NCBI GenBank assembly: GCA_934691625.1
Contig: CAKUTA010000023.1
Location: 1-13,494, forward strand
From: an uncultured Bacteroidales bacterium
Lineage (GTDB): Bacteria; Bacteroidota; Bacteroidia; Bacteroidales; UBA932
Length of the DNA stretch: 13,494 bases
Reading direction: 5' to 3'
Positions 6,552-13,494 of this stretch are shown here, one piece after another. Below the pieces are notes generated by a model that searched no databases, had not been told where the DNA came from, and saw nothing but the letters and a program-made list of their open reading frames with translations. Each line of letters starts with the position of its first letter. The first letter of the stretch is position 1. The translations under genes and the position numbers were made by a program.

Positions 6552-7163
6552 TCAGGATTCCGCACGTAGCCCGTTCTTCAGGGAATGCAGATATTCCACA
6601 GGATTGCCGGATTGCCATAGGGCGCCAAGCACGGCTGCACCTCCGAAGCCAAACCTCTGAAGCTCAGGGATATGCTCTGCATTGACACCGCCGAGAGCAT
6701 AAACCTTGCTGTCTATAATGCCGTCAGCGGCAGCCTGCTCCAGCTCTGCACGTGAGAAAGCCGCACCGTATCCCTCCTTCGATATGCTGTCATATATGGG
6801 GCTGAGAAACAGGTAGCTGCATCCGGCCTTATGCTTCTGTACCTCCACTATGCTGTGGCATGAACGCGAGACGGTGATTTGTCCGGAAGAAAGCTCCATG
6901 GAGAGGAACCCGGGCACCTGCGGATTACGGGAATTGAGATGAACCCCGCCCAGATGGAAACTCTTCACCAGGCTGAAGCAGTCGTGCAGGACAATGCTCC
7001 TGTGGAATCTGCTGTCAATGCTCCGGAGCCATTCAGCAAGCTGCTCCTCAGATGCTCCAGGTTTCCGCAGATGCAGCCGCTCCATGCCTGCGGCAAAAAG
7101 CCTGTTGACCAGGGATGCCTCCTCCATGAAAAAGTCAGGACGTGTAATGACAATGGCTCTCAT
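6552..7163 (-). CDS. tenI: TenI-like thiazole tautomerase (ThiE paralogue)
   Basis: A 203-residue TIM-barrel protein of the ThiE/TenI family. It has VHLNSRN (74-80) where ThiE has VHLGxxD, and SPIYDSISKEGYG (121-133) where ThiE has a GPxxxTxTK phosphate-binding segment, so the pyrophosphate-binding residues of a synthase are mostly lost. It keeps SRSCHS with His103, matching GRSVHS in B. subtilis TenI, whose His is implicated in isomerising the ThiG thiazole product. The C-terminal ALGGVNAEHIPEL block is typical. I therefore prefer tautomerase over a second thiamine-phosphate synthase. The gene starts 8 nt after thiF and is the last recognised thiamine gene of the operon. A true ThiE is also present, so the division of labour fits. 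Confidence 0.82.
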   Translation of the reverse strand: MRAIVITRPDFFMEEASLVNRLFAAGMERLHLRKPGASEEQLAEWLRSIDSRFHRSIVLHDCFSLVKSFHLGGVHLNSRNPQVPGFLSMELSSGQITVSRSCHSIVEVQKHKAGCSYLFLSPIYDSISKEGYGAAFSRAELEQAAADGIIDSKVYALGGVNAEHIPELQRFGFGGAAVLGALWQSGNPVEYLHSLKNGLRAES

Positions 7164-7171
7164 GTCGGAAA

Positions 7172-7885
7172 TTACGGAAGATCAATGATATATGACTCCA
7201 TCGTACGCAGGTCTATGCTCCAGAGCCTGCCGATGAGCGGCTCCCCGAAATCTGCGGCCAGCTGCAGCACCTGGTTCGCCTCCACGCTTCCTGTTATGGC
7301 CGGCGTCACGCCGAGCACCGCCTTGCTTGGCGGCACCATGGAACGCAGCTCGTCCTCATCATACAGATCCCTGTAGGAATGAACCTTGCCAGATGCATCT
7401 GCAAGTCCGAAAACCGAGACCTGCCCGGTCAGCCCCTGGATGCTGCCATAGACATACGGCTTGCCGAGCTTGAGACAGAAATCATTGACAATGAACCTGG
7501 TGGCGAAATTGTCACATCCGTCCACGACAATATCATAGCCGGATATTATTTCTTCTGCATTGTCACTTGTCAGGAAACAGTCATAGGTGTTTATATGCAC
7601 ATTCCTGTTGAGGGCATTGAGCCTTCTGCCTGCGCATTCCACCTTGCTTTGGCCTACTTCGGCCTCGGAATAGAGCGTCTGGCGCTGAAGATTGGACTCG
7701 CTTACCTTGTCGGCATCTATTATCCCTAATGTCCCGATGCCGGCTGCAGTAAGGTAAGTCGCTATGGGTGAACCTAGTCCGCCTGCCCCTACAAGCAGGA
7801 CCTTGGCTGCGGAGAGCCTGTCCTGTCCCTCCGCTCCAAGTTCCGGAAGCATTATCTGCCGAGAATATCTTTCAGATGTGTCCAT
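7172..7885 (-). CDS. thiF: ThiF/MoeB-family adenylyltransferase for ThiS
   Basis: Activates the C-terminal Gly of ThiS with ATP before sulfur loading. The 237 residues show the E1-like fold: RYSRQ (6-10), the nucleotide loop GAGGLGS (33-39), IDADxV with Asp57 and Asp59, NLQRQ (65-69), and DGCDNFATR (122-130). The usual zinc-binding CxxC pair is absent. Where relatives have CYRCL the protein has SYRDL (170-174), and no CxxC follows near the C-terminus. Its only cysteines are at 84, 103, 124 and 137. It is thus a zinc-free, cysteine-poor ThiF. Activation should survive because the ATP site is intact, but the E. coli acyl-disulfide chemistry through Cys184 looks unavailable. It lies 4 nt after thiH and 8 nt before tenI. 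The context with thiS, thiG and thiH favours ThiF over MoeB or HesA. Confidence 0.88.
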   Translation of the reverse strand: MDTSERYSRQIMLPELGAEGQDRLSAAKVLLVGAGGLGSPIATYLTAAGIGTLGIIDADKVSESNLQRQTLYSEAEVGQSKVECAGRRLNALNRNVHINTYDCFLTSDNAEEIISGYDIVVDGCDNFATRFIVNDFCLKLGKPYVYGSIQGLTGQVSVFGLADASGKVHSYRDLYDEDELRSMVPPSKAVLGVTPAITGSVEANQVLQLAADFGEPLIGRLWSIDLRTMESYIIDLP

Positions 7886-7889
7886 GTTG

Positions 7890-9023
7890 TTACTTATTGA
7901 TGTTTACCGTGTCGAAGCTGGAATCCCAGTCTTTCCATACAGGCTCACGGCCGAGTTCCCTCAGCCTGCGGTCTATTTCGGCGGCAGTCCTGTCGTCGCT
8001 GACATGGAACTGCTCAAGAGACTGCGGGTAAGTGTAGTATCCTCCCGGATCGGTCTTGCTCTCTGCACTCATTGTGGTGACTCCGAGTGTCGCCATATTG
8101 TCCCTTATCCTGGCAGGCTCGCGGGTCGAGTATGAAATATCGACATCGTGGTCGAAGATACGCATGGCGAATGTCACCTGGGCAAGCTGCCTGTCGCTCA
8201 TCACGCAATTCGGCTGGAAACCGCCGTTCTCCGCAGGACGCATACGCGGGAAGTTGACGCTGTACCTGGTGCGCCAGTAATGCTTCTGGAGATAGCGGAG
8301 ATGGTATGCCATCATGGTGATGTCGGTCCTCCACTCTTTCTCCAGGCCTATCAGCACGCCCATTCCGATGGAATGTACTCCTGCCTGGCCCATACGGTCG
8401 AAGCCGTTGCAGCGCCAGTCGAAGTTCGCCTTCATCCCGCGCGGGTGATAGATATTGTAATGCGCTCTGTTATAGGTCTCCTGGAAACAGATTACTCCGT
8501 TCATGCCGTGATGGGTAAGTTCCTCGTAGTCCTCTGCGCTCAGAGGCATCACCTCTATCTTCAGGTTGGAGAAATACTTCTTCGCGATATCGAGAGCCTT
8601 GGCAAGGTACGGGACGCCTGCCTTTACAGGATTCTCTCCGGTGACTATCAGCAGGTTCTCGAACGGGGCAAGCTTCTTTATCGCCTTGTATTCATCCTCG
8701 CACTGCTCAGGTGTAAGGATGACCCTCTTCATCGGGTTGCTTGCATGGAAGCCGCAATACACGCATGAGTTTATGCATGAGTTGGTTATGTAGAGCGGGA
8801 TGAACATCGAGATGGTCTTTCCGAACCTTTCTTCGGTGTACTTTCGTGAAAGCCTGGCCATCTGCTCAAGGTATGGCTCTGCTGCCGGGGAAATCATCGC
8901 CATGAAGTCATTGACATCGCAATGCTCTTTGGCGAGAGCGCGGCGCACGTCGTTCCCGGTCATTGCCGCGATACGTGCTGTCGTCTCGTCCCAGCTTATC
9001 TTATCTAATTCGTCTGTAAACAT
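7890..9023 (-). CDS. thiH: 2-iminoacetate synthase (radical SAM tyrosine lyase) ThiH
   Basis: Splits tyrosine with S-adenosylmethionine to give dehydroglycine (2-iminoacetate) and p-cresol; dehydroglycine feeds ThiG. The radical SAM motif CxxxCxxC is clear as CINSCVYC, with Cys83, Cys87 and Cys90 for the [4Fe-4S] cluster. Length (377) is normal. Family blocks include ISMFIPLYITNSC before the cluster, LLIVTGEN, GVICFQETYN with HPRGMKANFDWR, and the C-terminal SAESKTDPGGYYTYP. Use of ThiH rather than the oxygen-dependent glycine oxidase ThiO fits an anaerobe. The ATG at 9023 is 10 nt after the thiC stop and is preceded by TTTTGAA, an A-rich context without a Shine-Dalgarno. The gene ends 4 nt before thiF. 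Confidence 0.96.
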   Translation of the reverse strand: MFTDELDKISWDETTARIAAMTGNDVRRALAKEHCDVNDFMAMISPAAEPYLEQMARLSRKYTEERFGKTISMFIPLYITNSCINSCVYCGFHASNPMKRVILTPEQCEDEYKAIKKLAPFENLLIVTGENPVKAGVPYLAKALDIAKKYFSNLKIEVMPLSAEDYEELTHHGMNGVICFQETYNRAHYNIYHPRGMKANFDWRCNGFDRMGQAGVHSIGMGVLIGLEKEWRTDITMMAYHLRYLQKHYWRTRYSVNFPRMRPAENGGFQPNCVMSDRQLAQVTFAMRIFDHDVDISYSTREPARIRDNMATLGVTTMSAESKTDPGGYYTYPQSLEQFHVSDDRTAAEIDRRLRELGREPVWKDWDSSFDTVNINK

Positions 9024-9033
9024 TTCAAAACTA

Positions 9034-11512
<2,479 letters not shown>

Positions 11513-11516
11513 TATT

Positions 11517-12164
11517 TCAATGTTTATGATTCTGGCAATCCTCTCCGGACTGCTTCAGCGTTCTTATTATATCTTCAGTCATTGCCACAGGATCAGGGGC
11601 GTTCAGGATGGCTCCGCTCAATGCGATTCCGCTCACGCCTGTCTCCATGATGTCGTGAATGTCACCGACAGTGATCCCGCCGATGGCGACAATGGGAAGG
11701 GCAATGCCGTTTTCCTTCATGCCTGCGACAATGTTCCTGTACCCTTCCAGCCCGAGCACCGGTGACAGCTTCTTCTTGGTGGTGGTGAACCGGAACGGGC
11801 CGCATCCTATGTAGTCTGCGCCCTGCCTGTGCAGACGTATGATGTCGTCCAGCGTGTTGGCAGTGCCGCCGATAATCTTGTCTGTGCCAAGTATTCTGCG
11901 GGCTTCATCTACAGGCATGTCGTTCCTTCCGAGATGCACTCCGTCAGTCCCTGTCCTTTCGACAAGCTCCACGTGGTCATCCAGGATAAGCTTGGCGTCA
12001 TACTTCCGGCAGAGCGGCAGTACCTCTTCCGCGCATCTCAGGATATCCTCTTCGGGTGCATCTTTCATGCGCAGCTGAATCCAGCGGCATCCGCCTTTCA
12101 GTGCTATGCGTATTCCTTCGACATAGCCTATTGTCGGCGTGAAGTGTGAAATGTATTGAAACAT
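11517..12164 (-). CDS. thiE: Thiamine-phosphate synthase ThiE
   Basis: Joins HMP pyrophosphate and thiazole phosphate to thiamine phosphate. The 215 residues contain the family's active-site blocks: QLRMKD with Gln30, Arg32 and Lys34, LILDDHVEL (59-67), [10 protein letters not shown] with Asp82, IIGGTANT (97-104), [12 protein letters not shown] with Thr127, Thr129 and Lys130 gripping pyrophosphate, and PIVAIGGI (157-164). The position that is Asn in the common IxNDR motif is Asp here (LDDH), a modest substitution next to a conserved Asp. This is the true synthase; the second family member further down is TenI-like. It starts 6 nt after thiS and ends 4 nt before thiG. Confidence 0.95.
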   Translation of the reverse strand: MFQYISHFTPTIGYVEGIRIALKGGCRWIQLRMKDAPEEDILRCAEEVLPLCRKYDAKLILDDHVELVERTGTDGVHLGRNDMPVDEARRILGTDKIIGGTANTLDDIIRLHRQGADYIGCGPFRFTTTKKKLSPVLGLEGYRNIVAGMKENGIALPIVAIGGITVGDIHDIMETGVSGIALSGAILNAPDPVAMTEDIIRTLKQSGEDCQNHKH

Positions 12165-12170
12165 AATCTA

Positions 12171-12368
12171 TTAACCTCCGCACGACGCCCTTATCACTAC
12201 GACGCCTGCTCCCTCCTGCAGTATGCAGCTGTCCCATTCGCTGCGAGGTATCATCTTGTTGGAGACCGCTACGGCGACTCCTTTCTCCGGCAGTCCGAGC
12301 TGCTCAGCGAGTTCCTTCAATGTGGAGGCTTCTGTCTCCATCTGCTTGTTGTTTACTGTGATTCTCAT
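12171..12368 (-). CDS. thiS: Sulfur carrier protein ThiS
   Basis: A 65-residue ubiquitin-like sulfur carrier. The C-terminal Gly-Gly (RASCGG) is adenylated by ThiF, converted to a thiocarboxylate, and gives its sulfur to ThiG. The family pattern is visible: MRITVNNK at the start, a TLKELAEQLGLP helix (16-27), VAVAVSNKMIPRSEW (32-46) and a VVVIRASCGG end. The start at 12368 follows an AT-rich 63-nt gap after thiD, and the preceding sequence reads TTTTGAAATATT. thiE begins 6 nt after the stop. In Bacteroides this gene commonly opens the operon. Confidence 0.95.
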   Translation of the reverse strand: MRITVNNKQMETEASTLKELAEQLGLPEKGVAVAVSNKMIPRSEWDSCILQEGAGVVVIRASCGG

Positions 12369-12431
12369 AATATTTCAAAATCTATTTTTTAATGATTAAA
12401 AAGTTGCCTGAGGTAAAATTTCTTCATATTA
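12369..12431 (-). promoter_or_regulatory. AT-rich thiD-thiS gap with a palindrome; possible internal promoter
   Basis: The gap is 63 nt against 4-10 nt elsewhere in the thiS-tenI block. It holds a 17-bp perfect palindrome, TTTTTAAT-g-ATTAAAAA (12386-12402). On the minus strand TAGATTTTG (12384-12376) is one base longer than a TAnnTTTG -7 box. A second promoter for thiS onward is plausible but not demonstrated. The gap is too short and lacks the motifs for a TPP riboswitch. Confidence 0.3.
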
Positions 12432-13250
12432 TTAATTTTTATCCCAGAGATTCCAGAAATGCTTTACAGGGCCGAATCCATGCCCTATCTCATATTCCGC
12501 TCCTGCTATAATCGCCTCATTTATATAATCTTTTGCGGCTGCAGCAGCATCGGGAAGCGCCATCCCTTTCGCCAGCATTGACGCGAATGCGGAGGAAAGC
12601 GTGCAGCCTGTCCCATGTGTGTTCTTCGTATGGATGCGTGCGGACGGAAGCTCATACATTTTCCCGTCCTCCACGTTGTAGAATATGTCCACAAGCTTTT
12701 CTTCCGTCAGATGCCCGGCCTTCAGAAGCACGCTTGCCCCACATTTGTCCGCGAGCCTCCGTGCAGAATCAGGCAGCTCCTTCTGGCGCTCCAGCTTTTC
12801 TCCTCCCAGCAGAATCTCCGCCTCAGGAATGTTCGGTGTGATCACCCTGGCTCTTGGCAGCAGAACTGAAATCAGGGACGCGATGGCATCTTCCTCTATC
12901 AGCTTGTGTCCCGATGTGGAAACCATCACCGGGTCGAGAACCACATTCTTCGCATCATACTTGTCAAGCATCCTGCGGACGCATTGCACCACTTCCGAAG
13001 AATGCAGCATGCCTATCTTGACCGCGTCCGCCCCGATGTCCGAGAGGACTGCATCGATCTGCCCCTCCAGAATATCTATTGGAACAGCGCTGACTGCATT
13101 GACACCAAGAGTGTTCTGGACTGTCACAGCTGTGATTGCTGACGCGGCATAGCAGCCGCATGCGGAGATGGTCTTGATGTCCGCCTGGACTCCGGCTCCT
13201 CCGCCAGAGTCGCTGCCAGCGATCGTAAGAACTGTATTATAGTGTTTCAT
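12432..13250 (-). CDS. thiD: HMP / HMP-phosphate kinase ThiD
   Basis: Phosphorylates hydroxymethylpyrimidine and its monophosphate to HMP pyrophosphate for ThiE. The 272 residues show the ribokinase-like fold: LTIAGSDSGGGAGVQADIK (8-26), AVTVQNTLGV (41-50), AVKIGML (76-82), VVLDPVMVSTSGHKL (103-117), ITPNIPEAEILLG (137-149), and NTHGTGCTLSSA (210-221), whose GTGC loop (213-216) holds catalytic Cys216. The frame extends upstream to a TTG at 13265, but the ATG at 13250 gives MKHYNTVLTIAGSD, a normal N-terminus, so I use it. It is the first thiamine gene in this direction and is preceded by a long palindrome rather than a riboswitch. It could be used for salvage of HMP as well as synthesis. Confidence 0.96.
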   Translation of the reverse strand: MKHYNTVLTIAGSDSGGGAGVQADIKTISACGCYAASAITAVTVQNTLGVNAVSAVPIDILEGQIDAVLSDIGADAVKIGMLHSSEVVQCVRRMLDKYDAKNVVLDPVMVSTSGHKLIEEDAIASLISVLLPRARVITPNIPEAEILLGGEKLERQKELPDSARRLADKCGASVLLKAGHLTEEKLVDIFYNVEDGKMYELPSARIHTKNTHGTGCTLSSAFASMLAKGMALPDAAAAAKDYINEAIIAGAEYEIGHGFGPVKHFWNLWDKN

Positions 13251-13271
13251 ATATTTTTTGCGCAATTTATT

Positions 13272-13325
13272 GATTTATAATTATTTGACGTTTTTCAAAA
13301 TCGTCATATACACTATTTTGAAAAA
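13272..13325 (-). promoter_or_regulatory. Putative thiD promoter overlapped by an 11-bp-arm inverted repeat
   Basis: TTTTTCAAAAT (13291-13301) and ATTTTGAAAAA (13315-13325) are perfect complements around a 13-nt spacer. On the minus strand the proximal arm supplies TTTG (13299-13296). After 18 nt comes TAAATC (13277-13272), 21 nt before the ATG. The same TTTG-N18-TAA(A)TC layout and a similar palindrome precede pnuC. No T-run follows, so an operator is more likely than a terminator. Confidence 0.5.
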
Positions 13326-13326
13326 A

Positions 13327-13494
13327 GTTAACGTGCTAATATTTAATCAGTTAACAAAATATGCGCCATTCTCGGGTAGCAGAGAGCCGTTATTTTAGCG
13401 CTTTTCCACGGCTCTCATTCATTGTATATTAATTTTAATAAGTATATATTTGAGCAAGCAATGTCATCAGAGTGTGGAATAAGCCAGAGTTTTC
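13327..13494. other. Non-coding AT-rich stretch at right edge with twin GTTAAC sites and a hairpin
   Basis: No credible gene is seen to the window end. GTTAAC occurs at 13327-13332 and 13350-13355, 23 bp apart. GAGAGCCGT (13382-13390) pairs perfectly with ACGGCTCTC (13408-13416) across a 17-nt loop; no T-run follows on either strand, so it is not a typical terminator. It could be part of a longer thiD leader, a binding site, or the end of something outside the window. TPP riboswitch motifs are absent. Confidence 0.35.

Noticed and set aside
6552..7163. Second thiamine-phosphate synthase
   Set aside because: The pyrophosphate-binding residues of ThiE are not conserved, while the TenI-type RSxHS motif is; a genuine ThiE is encoded at 11517-12164.
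8148..8768. 206-codon + strand open frame opposite thiH
   Set aside because: Antisense shadow of a conserved radical SAM gene; no recognisable domain or promoter.
9021..9030. TTTCAAAA half-site before thiH (also at 12372-12381 before thiS) as further operator copies
   Set aside because: Only single arms are present, with no inverted partner. AT-rich words like this are expected in translation start regions here, which is also why the two full palindromes need a genome-wide count.
13251..13265. Upstream TTG start for thiD
   Set aside because: It adds only five residues (MRKKY) before the normal MKHYNTVLTIAGSD start.
13361..13432. Small + strand frame of 23 codons starting ATGCGCCATTCTCGG
   Set aside because: Too short, spans the hairpin, has no promoter or recognisable product.

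Overview
The window looks like chromosomal DNA from a member of the Bacteroidota, probably a Bacteroidales. The signs are TAnnTTTG-type -7 promoter boxes, start codons preceded by A-rich sequence rather than a clear Shine-Dalgarno, and a thiamine operon order (thiS-thiE-thiG-thiC-thiH-thiF-tenI) familiar from Bacteroides. Base composition is roughly balanced in genes and AT-rich between them. No transposase, integrase, CRISPR array, rRNA or tRNA is visible.

Left part, + strand (about 124-4852): a 717-codon gene fuses type I 3-dehydroquinate dehydratase (AroD) to EPSP synthase (AroA). Chorismate synthase (aroC) follows after 2 nt, so one transcript carries three shikimate-pathway activities. 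A separate promoter then appears to drive sufB, the Fe-S scaffold subunit, with no sufC, sufD or sufS beside it.

Middle (4853-5663): a PnuC-family membrane transporter, then a short G-rich hairpin that can terminate transcription from both sides.

Right part, - strand (13250 down to 5664): thiD-thiS-thiE-thiG-thiC-thiH-thiF-tenI and, last, a secreted phosphodiester glycosidase-domain protein. ThiC and ThiD supply the HMP pyrimidine. ThiS, ThiF, ThiH and ThiG build the thiazole, TenI probably tautomerises it, and ThiE joins the two halves into thiamine phosphate. Genes from thiS to tenI are 4-10 nt apart. The thiD-thiS gap is 63 nt, so a second promoter there is possible.

Most interesting signal: no TPP riboswitch is visible in the 244 nt upstream of thiD or before pnuC. 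Both genes instead have an 11-bp-arm inverted repeat (TTTTCAAA...TTTGAAAA core, 12 or 13 nt spacer) overlapping a putative -33 TTTG, followed at the same 18-nt spacing by a TAA(A)TC box. The two sites also look alike across the spacer when read toward the gene. This suggests one protein regulator controlling thiamine synthesis and the transporter together, which would make the transporter a thiamine (PnuT-type) one. This is inference from two sites only. Other points are the unusual AroD-AroA fusion, a ThiF without its zinc cysteines, and a secreted enzyme at the end of a cytosolic vitamin operon.
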